Both the position numbers and the translations under genes were made by a program. From assembly GCA_026120185.1 (NCBI GenBank), contig JANUWF010001617.1:1302001-1366000 (forward strand): a stretch of DNA of 64,000 nucleotides, read 5' to 3'. The notes beneath the pieces are model-generated. The model was not told the DNA's origin and did no database searches. It saw only the letters and a list, made by a program, of their open reading frames with translations. Below are positions 21,919-34,332 of this stretch, in pieces. Origin of the DNA: Voacanga thouarsii (Eukaryota; Streptophyta; Magnoliopsida; Gentianales; Apocynaceae). How positions within the stretch are numbered: the first letter of the stretch is position 1; each line of letters starts with the position of its first letter.

Positions 21919-21932
21919 TGGTATTAGAGTTT
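21919..21932 (+). other. Degenerate primer binding site
   Basis: TGGTATTAGAGTTT differs by two transitions from the usual initiator-Met tRNA PBS TGGTATCAGAGC plus T. It is followed downstream by gag and protease remnants. Confidence 0.6.
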
Positions 21933-23007
21933 GTATTATATTGATTCTAATCAACCAACTTTTTTTTTTTTTGCCAAAAGGTATAGACTTTCTTCAAGAA
22001 CTTGTGAAAAATTTTAAGATTTTCGTCACTTATTTTGAGGCTATTTTTGAATGCTTAGAACTCAATATTATGCCATGAACTTGATGTTAACTTGATCTTA
22101 TATATTGGTGTGATGATTGAGGCATCTTTTGGTATGAAGAATTGTTGCTTTAAAGCTAAAACAAATGCAAAAACTCATCAAAATATGGATACAAATTTCA
22201 AATCTCGTATTTAATTTTCTTGCAATTTTTTTGAGTTGAAAGCTTTAAGATTTGACTTTGAATTGTTGTGAAATTTATCCTATATGATATATTAATGTTT
22301 GGGAAACCATTTGTTATGAAAATTTGTTGATTTGGGATAAAAACAAAGTTGAAATTTGCCAAACGAAGTTGAGTTACAAGATGCATACAAGGTGTTTGGT
22401 ATGTTGTCTCAATGACTTGTGATTACTCATATATGACCTTCTAAAGCTTCTATTCATGAACTATATTATCTTCTAACATAGTAAATTATTCTTAGTGAGG
22501 TAAATCATCTAGGACCCATTAGAAAAAATTATTTCTCTTTGTACTAGCCTTGAGCTTGAAAAGTATTTGTGCATTTTGAACTCCCATTACTAGTTTTTTA
22601 AATTTACCATCCTTAAGAAATCCTAAACTTTATTGATTGCCAAATTAAGTTTCTTGAGGTTATGGTAGTATCACATTATTTAGAACTACTTGATCCCTTG
22701 ATTTTTTCTTGACGCTTACCAAGTGCTTGATAAATTGTTTCTAAGAGTCATTCTTCTTATTCCTTAAAGTTTAGCTGACTTTATCAAGTTAAGCTAAATC
22801 TTTTGAATTGGGAAGAGTTGGAAAGAACTTGAGTATGCAACTTGAGAGTTTGAAAAAGGTAAGAGTGTGAGCTTATTGTTATAAAAGCCAATGAAGAGTA
22901 CAAGCACAGGTGAAGAATGACCATCAAAATTGAATGCTAAACACTTGAGTGAGTGAAGTGAGGAACTTTTTGTGTGTTTCTACTCAAAATTTTGCAAGAT
23001 CTTGAAA

Positions 23008-24070
23008 AATGACTTATGAGAGTTCGTATGATTCATAAAGCTCATCACATATGAGTGTTCAAAATAAGAGTGAGCTTTATGAAATGTTTTATTCAAATAG
23101 AGGAGGATATGATGAAGAAGAATGGGAAAATGAAGATGGTTGATAATTGTTGAATGAATATGAAGAAGGGCAAAACCCTAGTAGAAGTAGGAATGGTGGA
23201 TATGAAAAGGGAAGATATAGGTTTATAGATTATAGAAGTGGTAGAGTTTTTGTGGGAAGAGAACCTCAAAAGAGAGTAAAGGATAGTCTGCAAAAATATT
23301 CAAAGAATAGAGTGCAAAAGAAGAGGATGCATGACTGTTCTAATTGTTAAGGAAAATTCCATTATTTTTACAATTGTCCTAATGAGCCATAACGGAGGAA
23401 GGATAAGATATAAAGAAGTAAAAATTGCACTTATAGGCACACCAAAATTAGTTATCCCAATAAGTTAGCAAATAGAAGATTATATGTGGTACAAGGTGGT
23501 AAAAAAGACATGTAAATGTTGAGAAATAAGTTCTAGAGATTGAGCCATAATGGAGAGTAAACCCCAAGAAAATTGCTTATGCTAATCCTCTATTTAACCA
23601 ATCAAGAAATGTGGGGAAAAAAAAGAAAATTGGAGGGGTTGGAGTAGGAGGGATAATGAATGAGCTAACGTGTCAATTGCTTGGAGTAGCAAGGAGAGTT
23701 GAGGATGCTTATGAGGGTGAAGAATGAGATGAAATACAAAGGAAAAATATTTTCTTTTCAATGTGTCTTATCAAATAAAAACCATGTAGTGTACTTATTA
23801 ATGAGGGAAGTTGTAAAAATTTGATTAGTACTACATTAGTGGAGGAATTGGAAATAGAAACACCCTAATCCCTCCATGCTCCATTAGCTAAACAATTGTG
23901 GAGAAGTAAATGTAAACAAGCAAGCCAATGTTGCATTTGACATAGGTGGGTACCATAATAAAGTGTTGTGTGACATATATCCCATGCATGTTGGGTATAT
24001 TTTGTTGAGGAGACCTTAGATGTTTGATAGAGATGTAGTCCATAAAGGGAGGAAAAATACTTACACTTTG
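23008..24070 (+). pseudogene. Ty3/gypsy gag zinc knuckle and aspartic protease remnant
   Basis: Several frames and stops must be crossed. Near 23330-23375 a CCHC zinc knuckle is visible (CSNC, then H, then C with the usual spacing) with a stop inside it. From about 23755 the protease region reads CSVLINEGSCKNLISTTLVE, later DIYPMHVGYILLRRP and FDRDVVHKGRKNTYTL. In gypsy elements these correspond to the region around the DGGS active site and the GHILLGRPW stretch. The active-site Asp is Asn here (INEGS). The remnant stops near 24070 without reverse transcriptase, so it is truncated. The leader between PBS and gag (21933-23007) shows no gene. Confidence 0.75.
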
Positions 24071-24345
24071 ATAGAGATGTAGTCCATAGTATAACTCCAC
24101 TTCTTTCCCTATCCTCCTTTTTGTAGAATATTTATTACTTCTTTGATGGCCTTGGCCGCAAAGCACAGTAAACCACAACACAAATCAATTAGATTTCATA
24201 GAAAATATCATGCCAAAATCAATATGTATGTTTCGTGATTAAAATGGCATATGTTTATTATTAGCAATTAAATGATTGAAATGGCATATGTTTGAAATCA
24301 CTATTTTTACTGTAATCAAAATTATTTAAGTAAAATCAATATTAA
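24071..24345. other. Unassigned AT-rich stretch
   Basis: No recognisable gene or element. A TTTGATAGAGATGTAGTCCA stretch from the preceding remnant is repeated near 24023 and 24068. Confidence 0.4.
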
Positions 24346-24665
24346 AGTCACGCTTTTCTTGAAAGCAGTTGGGGTGCAAGTAGTTCTAGAAAGCCTGGCC
24401 CATAAAGCTCCTGCAACCAACCAGAGAATAAGTAGATATGGGACTGAGAAGCATTACATAAACAAAATGCAATAACGATGGAAAATTAGAAGGTATCAGT
24501 AGTATCATTATTTTGCTTTGGCAAATAATGACAAAGAACTAATCTACAATCAAATGGCATTTAAAGAACAAGAGTACCTCTATTGCACGGACGATATTGC
24601 TATATCCTTTAACTCTAGCAACATCAAGAGGAGTTTAACAGTCATCCATTCATCACAGGTGCATT
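24346..24665 (-). pseudogene. Fragment of an XBAT34/35-type ankyrin/RING ubiquitin ligase gene, two exons
   Basis: On the minus strand, 24665-24578 encodes the end of an ankyrin repeat (TPLDVARVKGYSNIVRAIE) and stops at a GT donor (GTACTC). After an intron, 24429-24346 encodes FSGWLQELYGPGFLELLAPQ and then LLSRKA, the conserved segment that follows the ankyrin repeats in this family. A TGA follows at once. The upstream ankyrin repeats and the C-terminal RING finger are absent here. There is also a TAA just upstream of TPLDVA. It is therefore a broken piece, either captured by a transposon or the remains of a host gene. Assignment to XBAT34/35 rests on memory of the family's motifs. Confidence 0.65.
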
Positions 24666-24985
24666 TGCTAAAATGGGAGAAAAATCAAATTGACCTCTCC
24701 AAAAAAAAGAGCAAAAATGATGATATCATTTATGAACTTGGTGTCTTCTGTACTATTGCAGTAATGTAATCAATAAAACAGAAAATACACATAACTCCAT
24801 GAGATAGTGTTAGTCCTAAGGACATTCTCCTATATTTTAACTTATGACAAACATTAATGATGACTAATTTGTGTGATAGGACATGTTTGACCTCAATTCT
24901 TCCAAGACATACAAATAAGATTGCTAAGCAACTCTTGAGCAATGAGATCAAAGAATGGGTGACAAAGTATAAGATAAGTTTAAAA
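24666..24985. other. Unassigned stretch, no gene seen
   Basis: AT-rich, with short ORFs only and no domain or repeat recognised. Confidence 0.4.
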
Positions 24986-25554
24986 GATTGTATACCAAGA
25001 AACTCTTAAGAAGAATCATAGATTATGAATCGTTTATTAAGGTACATTGTGTAAATTCATATGTCTCCTTTACCTTATGATTCAATTTATTTCTACCTTG
25101 AAGCATACAAATAAAATGATTTCAAAGTGTTAAATCTTTAGAATTTTGGATTGAGTAGTTTGGATGAACTCTCCATCCAAAAGCTTTGTCTAAAAAACTA
25201 GAACAATGTCAAAATTTTTCTGCCTAAAAAGTGTCATTTTGGACTCACCTTTTAGATGCACCCTCGTCAGATCATTGAGTTCAAAATTCTGAAAATTTTG
25301 ATAGCGTAAAACTAGCCATTACTATCTTACTTTTTGCTCTATAAAAGCTTTCAAAACTCAATTTTGAAGTAGATTTTTGTGCTATCTTTCTCAGAAATAC
25401 TTTTACACTTTAGAATATAAAAAATCTTTCTTTTCATTGTGCTTCAAAGTAAAATCAAAATGCTTCAAAGGTAAAAAGGTACAAGTGCTTAGTTTGCTTA
25501 TATTTGCTCAATCTGTGAGCTATTTCTGCATTTTTCTCTGTGATTTATTGTGTA

Positions 25555-25705
25555 TCAAGGTTGTGGTGTAAAATTCAATTGGGATAAGCCTTATTTGGTG
25601 AATGTATCAAGGTTGTAGTGTAAAATCCAATTGAGGTAAGCCTTGTTTAGTGAATGTATCAACATTGTAGTGTAAAACCCAGTTGGGGTGAGCCTTGATT
25701 GTGTA
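25555..25705 (+). repeat. Three tandem repeats of about 57 bp
   Basis: TGTATCAAGGTTGTGGTGTA and AAATTCAATTGGGATAAGCC recur three times with a few changes. The last copy passes into the sequence that is also found at 29880. Confidence 0.8.
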
Positions 25706-26194
25706 TTTCTAGAGGTTGGGTGTAAAACCAACTATAGTAATCCTCTTATATAAGATTGGTGTCACCTACAATTATTGATTTGGGAAAAATATTTTAGTGA
25801 TCGTATTAAAATCCTTAAGTGGTACTTAAGGTAGTGGATGCAGATCAGTTGAGGATCAAACCACTATAAATCCTTAGGTCTTTTTTTTTTGCATTTTTTT
25901 TTGCATTTTATCACTGCGTTTTTGCTGGTCATTAAATCAAAGAGCTTTATCTCAATCTCTGTAATTGTTAATCGGTTTTAAAGACCTTTGGATTCTATAG
26001 AAAGTCAGTCTTTAATGCCTCAACTGCCCATCTTTAAAATAGACCATCTTCTCATCATTTTGTGGTATTTCCAAAGATTCTTGTTTGCATTTTTACAACT
26101 ACGAAGCTAATCCGATATTTATCACTGCGCTTTTACTGTTCATCCGACTTAGAGTTTTATACTCCTTCTTGCAATCATTGATTTGTTCAAAGAC

Positions 26195-26198
<4 letters not shown>

Positions 26199-26239
<41 letters not shown>
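26199..26239. repeat. (AT)n microsatellite
   Basis: About 41 bp of AT repeats. The matching site in copy 2 of the duplication (near 30391) has no such expansion, so it expanded after duplication or was lost there. Confidence 0.95.
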
Positions 26240-26241
<2 letters not shown>

Positions 26242-26471
26242 TGAAATTGTTATTATTGTTTTATCTACCTATCTTAATTATAGATCTTCTTTTCATCATT
26301 TACAGGAGTTTGGAAAGCTCTTTAGCAGCACATTCAAGTCTGCATTTTTGAACTCACACTTTGTTCAGCTTTTATCAAAAAGACACCAAGGTTTTTTTTT
26401 AAATCGCATTTATTTGCTATAAACCTTATTCACCCATCTCTAAGGTTTATTAGATAGAAATTAACACATTA

Positions 26472-27091
26472 ACTTGAGCTATAACAGTCTGTTTTTCAAA
26501 GAAGAAGATGCAGGACACTTGTAAGAAATGATTCTCCTATGACTTTTATGTTATGTACTATTTTTTTATATATTGATGAAAAAAAAAGAAAAAAATTATT
26601 TTATTTTTTTATGTGCTAAAAACAAAGAAATAAATTTTGAAGCAGACAAAGTTACATATGTCTAAAAATCCATATGAATTTTACGAAATGATTTTTTTGA
26701 TGTAATGAATACAAATCATATCTAATTCAGTAAAGGATAGCAAACATAGTTCTACATTACACATACTAGAGAATAACCAATCCTTTAGTTGATTATAATA
26801 TTAATTTTGTTGCCATAGTAATAGATCATTAGCATGTAAAATTATATACTCGATTATTGTACATTTTATAATCGATTATGAATGTAAAACAACTTTAAAA
26901 AAAATTAAAACCAATTATGCATTTGTTACAATATTATTCAAATAAATAGAATATAGTGACTTGAGCTATAATGATCTGTTTTTTAAATAAGAAGATGTAG
27001 GACACTTTTAGCCTTTCCGAAGAATCATCCCTTTATACAGTGCCTTGAGTTATAATAGTTTGTTTATTGAAGAAGAAGATGTAGGACGCTT
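26472..27091 (+). repeat. Dispersed 50-bp motif, three copies
   Basis: CTTGAGCTATAA, then TCTGTTTTT, AAGAAGATG and AGGACACTT occurs at about 26472-26520, 26959-27008 and 27044-27091. The set recurs in the second duplication copy near 30628, 31115 and 31201. No gene is seen in the surrounding 26460-27530 stretch. Confidence 0.7.
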
Positions 27092-27529
27092 GTCTTTCCA
27101 ATGTGCATAAAGTCCTAGTCATGAAAAACTAGTTATATCTACTTTCAAGCACTCTGCTAGAAACTTGAAATGAAACCAGGAAAGAGAGAAAAACAAATGC
27201 TACTTGTAGTATCAATGATCACATCTTTTATTCTCAATCTAACAAAATTCAATTAGCACCTACCTTAAAATATGATGAATAAATATAGATCCTCCCACCT
27301 AAAACTGAAAAGTACATAAAATTAGATAAACCAAAGCAAAGATAGAGTAAAGGAAGAGTCACATTCCATCTAAGAAAAATGTAAATATTTTTCAAGAAAA
27401 GGCTTGAAAATGGGAATTAAGTGCTACAGGGCGAAAATGAAAGAAATAAAACTAATCAAGTACAAAAAGTAGAGTTCCAGATTCATAATCTCAGTAAAAA
27501 TAGGAGGAATAAGTTAGAGAGAACATGCA

Positions 27530-29301
27530 TATTGGATTTCGATTATACAAACTAGTTTACATGCAGGGAAAAAAATAAAATGAAATCCACTCAAAGAATC
27601 ACTTATATGTAATTAAATGAGTTACGAGAGGGAAAAAATTCGTTATCTCAAAAATGTAGCTTTTAAAATTTTCTTCTTACGCGAAACCCTTCTGAGCATT
27701 GTTTGAGTCACGAATCACTAAATTCCAAGGATCAGAATTTTTCTAATATTGATCCGCACTAGGATGTATTCAAAAACTACCAAAATTTTCTACTAGAGAA
27801 ATAATGTGGCGGCTAGGGATTTAATTTGAAGAAGAAAAGTAATAGGAAAACTGATTTTCCTAACAAAAGAAAGGCTTCCGTGGTTTCTAAAATGAATAGG
27901 CTTCTGTTGTTTTGTTTCTTGGAGGCGGCTAATATTCCCGGTAAAAACCACCCTCAAAACCAACGTAATGTTTTGTATATATAGAAGGCATCCACCGCCT
28001 CAAGAATTCCAACCACAGAGATATATTTAATTTTCTTCCTAAACCTTTTAGGAAACTACTATTAAGCCTTTTCACTTTATGGGCCTTTAGGATTTAGAAA
28101 TTATAATTAGACCCCATGAATTATAACAAATTTATAATTCACTCAAAAATATTTAGTAATTACAATTCATACCTAAATAATTATAGCACTTTATAATTAG
28201 CTCATAATAATTATTTCTTCTCCAAATTAATCACATAATATTATCAAATAATATCTTGAATACCAATTCATTTATTGTGTGTGACCTATAAAGTTTTTCG
28301 GTCTATTAGTAGCAAAATATGAATTAATTCTAATCGTTATAGAATTAATAATCATTAATAATTAGAGTTAATTTATTAATTCTCCAATTAGTAAATTCAT
28401 ATTTAGCAGATCATGAGCGGCATATAACAATACATCATGACTACTCAAAAGTCCAAAAAGTCAAGTAGTTTGACGTGAACTATTCAATAACAAAACATCA
28501 GTATAATAAACTTCTTTCATCATATTATATCTCATTCTATTTTAGAGTATGAAATTAATGACAACTCCTACTAGAATATAATTAATTCTAGTCTGAATTC
28601 ATTAGTACTTGTTTCAAAATCTATCATTGGCTAAAGACTTCTCGAGTAATGATTCCATATAAGTGACTATAAGATATACGTCCCTACTATTAGGAGTGAT
28701 AAATTCTTTATTGATTCTCTCAACTACTTTCATTTACTTTATGTTGTACCCAATCTCCATCTTATAGGCAGTCTTGTAGAGACTTCAGATATTAGGATCA
28801 AAGTACAACACTTAGTAAATAAAGTATATTGGAGATTTTAAGTCTAAGGATACTTGCACATTAACTATAATGAGATTCTATCACTGGCATAAAAAAGTTA
28901 TCAATCCGATTATCTCATAGTTAGGTCATTCAATAAACTTGTTCAATGAACAAGTATCCACGTATTAACTTTAAATATTACAATACCTACGGATGTGAAA
29001 ACTACCGCTTGATCAAATTAAAAATTATAACACGTGTTAGTCTTTGTGCATTAATGATGTTCTATCTCACTAATACTATTATTAGGGATAATTTAAGCAT
29101 AAGTATTATATAGTGTAGTAAGAATCTCATATTATGATCTCTATCATAATTTTCTTAACACTATACCACGTGTTTGGGACTTTATATAATAATTTTTACA
29201 TATATATGTGAAATAATTAATTAAACTGAAAGATATAAAATACTTTTTACTAATAAATGTGTCATATATAATATATAAGTGATTGCCTCTAGGGCATAAC
29301 A
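27530..29301 (-). mobile_element. Copia D LTR, copy in duplication unit 1
   Basis: Read on the minus strand it begins TGTTATGCCCTAGAGGC at 29301 and ends near 27530 (CCAATA). The same start is seen at 33497 and at 52041. A purine-rich tract lies just before the start, as expected for a 3' LTR. The distal end is placed by comparison with LTR F and may be off by a few bases. Confidence 0.75.
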
Positions 29302-29879
29302 CAAACAAACTCTCCTTTACACTAGAGCTAATCATTTATGTATCAAATACCGAATGACTCAACATATCTATCATATTTCTTCTGGAATAGTGTCGTAGTG
29401 AGCAGGTCTGTTATATTCTCATCTGTGAGAACTCTCTCTATCTTTTACATCTTTCTTATCAATTATTTCATAAATCAAGTGATAGTGCTCAAATTAAACA
29501 CGTAGCTTGATTGTGACTCATAGTCATCATTATCAAATTGAAAACTAGAATCAGTATACCCTTTTGATTTATGCCAAACATCTTTAGCACTTTGTAGACT
29601 TTGAAAGCCCAAGCAACCTCTTTTAATCTATCTCTATAGATTCTTATTCTAAGAATATAGATTGCTTCTAAAGTCTTTCATGGAAAAATTTTTGGATAAC
29701 CAGACTTTTACAGATTGAAGAACCGAGACATCATTTCCTATTAGCAATCTATCATTTACATAAAATAATAGGAAAACAACTGCATCCCCACTAACCTTCT
29801 TGTATACATAAGGTTCATCTATATTTTATATGAAGCCAAATATTTAATTGTTTCATCAAAACGAATGTTCCATCTCCTA
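29302..29879 (-). pseudogene. Copia D pol fragment (RT and RNase H), duplication copy 1
   Basis: Minus-strand translation gives the end of RNase H near 29302-29465. From 29466 to 29879 there is RNase H and reverse transcriptase sequence with stops; it matches 49744-50157. An internal deletion has joined the GYTDS-like RNase H start to its C-terminal part. Confidence 0.7.
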
Positions 29880-31689
29880 AAACCCAATTGGGGTGAGCCT
29901 TGATTGTGTGTTTGTAGAGGTTGGATGTAAAACCAAGTGTAGTGATCTTCTTGTGTAAAATTGATATTGTCTACCACCATTGATTTGAGAAAAATATTTT
30001 AATGATCGTGTTAAAATTCTTAAGTGGTACTTAAGGTAGTGGATGTAGATCAGTTGAGGATCGAACCACTATAAATCCTTAGATCTTTTCTTTTGCATTT
30101 TATCACTGCATTTTTGTTGATCATTAGATCAAAGAACTTTATCTCAATCTCTACAATTGTTGATCAATTTTAAAGACCTTTGTGTTCTATAGAAAGTCAG
30201 TCTTTAATGCCTCAACTGCCCATCTTTAAAATAGACCATCTTCTCTCTATTTAGTAATGTTTCAAAAGATTCATGTCTGCATTCCTACAGCTGCGAAGCT
30301 AATATGATATTTATCACTACGTTTTTACTGTTCATCTGACTTAGAGTTTTATACTCCTCATTGCATTCATTGATTTGTTCAAAGACCTTTATGTAGATGG
30401 GTGATACTGTTATTATTACTTTATATACCCATCTTAACTATAGATCTTCTTTTCATCATTTATAGGAGTTTTGAACGCTCTTTAGCAGCACATTCAAGTC
30501 TGCATTTTTGAACTCACACTTTGTTCAGCTTTTATAAAAAAGACATCAAGATTTTTTTTAAATTGTATTTATTTGTCATAAACCTTATTTACCCCTCTCT
30601 AAGGTTTATCAGATAGAAATTGACATAGTGACTTGAGCTATAACGGTCTGTTTTTCAAAAAAGAAGATGCAGGACACTTGTAAGAAATGATCCTCCTATA
30701 ACTTTTATGTTATATACTATTTTTTTATATATTGATGCATAAAAAAAGAAAAAAATTATTTTCTTTTTTTATGTGTTAAAAACAAAGAAATGAATTTTGA
30801 AGCAAACAAAGTTACATATGTCTAAAAATCCATATGAATTTTACAAAATGATTTTTTTGATGTAATGAATACAAATCATATCTAATTCAATAAAGGATAG
30901 CAAACATAGTTCTACATTACACATACCAGAGAATAACCAATCCTTTAGTTGATTATAATATTAATTTTGTTGCCATAGTAATAGATCATTAGCATGTAAA
31001 ATTATATACTCGATTATTGTACATTTTATAATCGATTATGAATGTAAAACAACTTTAAAAAAAATTAAAACCAATTATGCATTTGTTACAATATTATTCA
31101 GATAAATAGAATATAGTGACTTGAGCTATAATGATCTGTTTTTTAAATAAGAAGATGTAGGACACTTTTAGCCTTTCCGAAGAATCATCCCTTTATACAG
31201 TGCCTTGAGTTATAATAGTTTGTTTATTGAAGAAGAAGATGTAGGACGCTTGTCTTTCCAATGTGCATAAAGTCCTAGTCATGAAAAACTAGTTATATCT
31301 ACTTTCAAGCACTCTGCTAGAAACTTGAAATGAAACCAGGAAAGAGAGAAAAACAAATGCTACTTGTAGTATCAATGATCACATCTTTTATTCTCAATCT
31401 AACAAAATTCAATTAGCACCTACCTTAAAATATGATGAATAAATATAGATCCTCCCACCTAAAACTGAAAAGTACATAAAATTAGATAAACCAAAGCAAA
31501 GATAGAGTAAAGGAAGAGTCACATTCCATCTAAGAAAAATGTAAATGTTTTTCAAGAAAAGGCTTGAAAATGGGAATTAAGTGCTACAGGGCGAAAATGA
31601 AAGAAATAAAACTAATCAAGTACAAAAAGTAGAGTTCCAAATTCATAATCTCAGTAAAAATAGGAGGAATAAGTTAGAGAGAACATGCC

Positions 31690-33497
31690 TATTGGATTTC
31701 GATTATACAAACTAGTTTACATGCAGGGAAAAAAATAAAATGAAATCCACTCAAAGAATCACTTATATGTAATTAAATGAGTTACGAGAGGGAAAAAAAT
31801 TCGTTATCTCAAAAACGTAGCTTTTAAAATTTTCTTCTTACGTGAAACCCTTCTGAGCATTGTTTGAGTCACGAATCACTAAATTCCAAGGATCAGAATT
31901 TTTCTAATATTGATCCGCACTAGGATGTATTCAAAAACTACCAAAATTTTCTACAAGAAAAATAATATGGTGGCCAAGGAGTTAATTTGAAGAAGAAAAG
32001 TAATAGGAAAACTGATTGTCCTAACAAAAGAAAGGCTTCCGTGGTTTCTAAAACGAATAGGCTTCTGTTGTTTTGTTTCTTGGAGGCGGCTAATATTCCA
32101 AGTAAAAACCACCTTCAAAACCAACATAATGTTTTGTATATATATAAGGCATCCACCGCCTCAAGAATTCCAACCACAGAAATATATTTAATTTTGTTCC
32201 TAAACCTTTTAGGAAACAGCTATTAAGCCTTTTCACTTTATGGTCCTTTGGGATTTACAAATTACAAATAGACCCCATGAATTATAACAAATTTATAATT
32301 CACTCAAAAATATTTAGTAATTACAATTCATACCTAAATAATTATAGCACTTTATAATTAGCTCATAATAATTATTTCTTCTCCAAATTAACCACATAAT
32401 ATTATCAAATAATATCTTGAATACCAATTCATTTATTGTGTGTGACCTATTAAGTTTTTCGGTCTATTGGTAGTAAAATATAAATTAATTCTAATTGCTA
32501 TAGAATTAATAATCATTCATAATTAGAATTAATTTATTAATTCTTCAATTAGTAAATTCATATTTAGCATATCATGAGCGGCATTTAACAATACATTATG
32601 ACCACTCAAAAGTCCAAAAGTCAAGTAGCTTGACATGAACCATTCAATAACAAAACATTAGTACAATAAACTTCTTTCATCATATTATATCTCATTCTAT
32701 TTTAGTGTAAGGAATTAGTACCAACTCCTACTAGAATATAATTAATTCTAGTCTAAATTCATTAGTACTTGTTTCAGAATCTATTACTTAACATGTGTAT
32801 CAATTGGAATTATTTCCAACACATAGTCACCTTGGCTAAAGACTTCTCGAGTAATGATTCTAACAAGTGACCAAAAGATATACACCCCTACTATTAGGAG
32901 TGATAAATCCTTTATTGACCCTCTCAACTAATTTTATTTACTTTACGTTGTACCCAATCTCCATTTTATAGGCGGTCTTGTAGGGACTTCAAAAATTAGA
33001 ATCATAATACAACGCTTAGTAAAAAAGTACATTAGAGATATCAAATCTAAAGGTACTTGCACATTTACTATAATGAGGTTCTATCACTGGCACAAAATAG
33101 TTATCAATCCAATTATCTCATAGTTAGGTCATCCAATGAACTTGTTCAAGTAAAAACTATTCACGTGTTAACTTTAAGTATTACAATACCTACGATATGA
33201 GAACCACCACTTGATCAAATAAAGAATTATAACACATGCTAGTCTTTGTGCATTTATGATGTTCTATCTCACTAATATTATAATTAGGGATAATTTAAGC
33301 ATAAGTATTATATAGTGTAGTAAGAATCTCATATTATGATCTCTATCATAATTTCTTTAACACTATACCATGTGTTTGGGACTTTATATAACAATTTTAT
33401 ACATATATATGTAAAATAATTAATTAAACTGAAAGATATAAAATACATTTTATTAATAAAAGTGTCGTATATAAGTGATTGCCTCTAGGGCATAACA
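31690..33497 (-). mobile_element. Copia D 3' LTR, duplication copy 2
   Basis: It begins TGTTATGCCCTAGAGGC on the minus strand at 33497. The purine-rich tract AAGGGAGAGA lies just before it. The distal end is near 31690 by comparison with copy 1. Confidence 0.75.
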
Positions 33498-33660
33498 CTA
33501 ACAATCTCTCCCTTACACTAGAGCCAATCATTTATGTATCAAATACTGAATGACTCAACATATTTATCATATTTCTTCTGCAACAGTGTCGTAGTGGGCA
33601 GGTCCATTATATTCTTATCCATGAGAACTTTCTCTATCTTTTACATCTTTCTTATCAATT
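33498..33660 (-). pseudogene. Copia D, C-terminal end of pol and polypurine tract
   Basis: Minus-strand sequence encodes a decayed RNase H tail (KYDKYVESFSI) followed by the stop and the purine-rich tract. It was continuous with 49744 before the nest inserted. Confidence 0.65.
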
Positions 33661-34256
33661 ATTTCTGTTGGAATACATGCCCTTTAATTTATCTGATGTA
33701 ATATTAAATAAAGAATTTATTCTCAAAATTTATTTGTACACGATTTACGTTTGGAAAAGGACTCATTGTGTTTAAGTAAGTAGTCCATGTGAATGGTGGT
33801 CTTTCACAGTAAGGTATGAATCACGGGTTATTTAACACATAAACGTTTGTTCTTAACCGATTGATGAGAATGAGAATCTCATCATATTTAGGTTATTATG
33901 TTATAAATTTCAAAATGGGGAATGGCTTACCTTTAGCCAGTGAATAGTTCACTCACTTCATGGCATAAGCGTATTTCGAATACGTAGAATAGGACCTGTA
34001 GTAGTGGTTTTGTGAAACCCCAGTCGGAACCAACCTTAGAGTAAGGGGGTTGGGATGCATATTATATTTTATTATATGTTTAAATATATTTTTATATGAT
34101 TTTATATGCTTTGGATTTGTGTTTGATAGTCTCGAGGGCTTAATTGTGTTTATTGAGTAAGAAGGGCAAAATGGTAATTTTTGCTTGAGGTGAAAATAGG
34201 GAAATAGCTCGAGGGTTAAATAAGAAAAAATATTTTAGAGAGAAAATAAGAACAAG

Positions 34257-34332
34257 AGTTGATGTGGTTTAGTGGTTAGAGCTTTGAAATTAATTCTTGA
34301 AGTCTTCGGTTCAAATTCCATCATTGGAGCTC
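34257..34332 (+). other. tRNA-like sequence inside LTR B
   Basis: TGGTTTAGTGG (34264-34274) matches a Pol III A box and GGTTCAAATTCC (34308-34319) matches a B box, 33 bp apart. GATG and CATC flank them as a short stem. The counterpart in B' keeps both boxes. The stems are too weak for a working tRNA gene. Confidence 0.5.

Larger units (their letters stand above)
24986..26460 (+). mobile_element. Possible Copia (SIRE/Maximus-like) LTR remnant
   Basis: The segment has features seen in such long LTRs: GTAAGCCTT-type mini repeats, a GAACCACTATAAATCC-like stretch near 25850-25875, and repeated TTTATCACTGCG motifs. No ends or TSD were found. Its 3' part is repeated at 29880-30610 as part of a larger duplication. 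The family assignment is tentative. Confidence 0.35.
25676..29879. repeat. Tandem segmental duplication, copy 1 (about 4.2 kb)
   Basis: It matches 29880-33660 and then, after the inserted nest, 49744 to about 50157. It contains flanking DNA, the LTR of Copia D and a piece of D pol. The junction at 29879/29880 joins D reverse transcriptase sequence directly to the left flank, so the duplication happened after D inserted. Copy 1 lacks the 33666-49738 insertion. Confidence 0.88.
29880..33660. repeat. Tandem segmental duplication, copy 2 (interrupted)
   Basis: It matches 25676-29465 almost throughout, with small indels and substitutions. An extra stretch near 32788-32830 is absent from the copy 1 position (28620-28630). 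It stops at 33665, where the LTR nest is inserted, and continues at 49744. Confidence 0.88.

Noticed and set aside
31987..32226. The 79-codon ORF as a gene
   Set aside because: It lies in the D LTR on the opposite strand, and the other duplication copy does not keep it intact.
25676..33660. The two long direct repeats as an LTR pair of one element
   Set aside because: They abut directly, contain a Copia LTR and pol pieces, and lack terminal TG...CA. A tandem segmental duplication explains them.
34257..34332. A functional tRNA gene
   Set aside because: Acceptor and anticodon stems are too weak, and it lies inside a repeated LTR.
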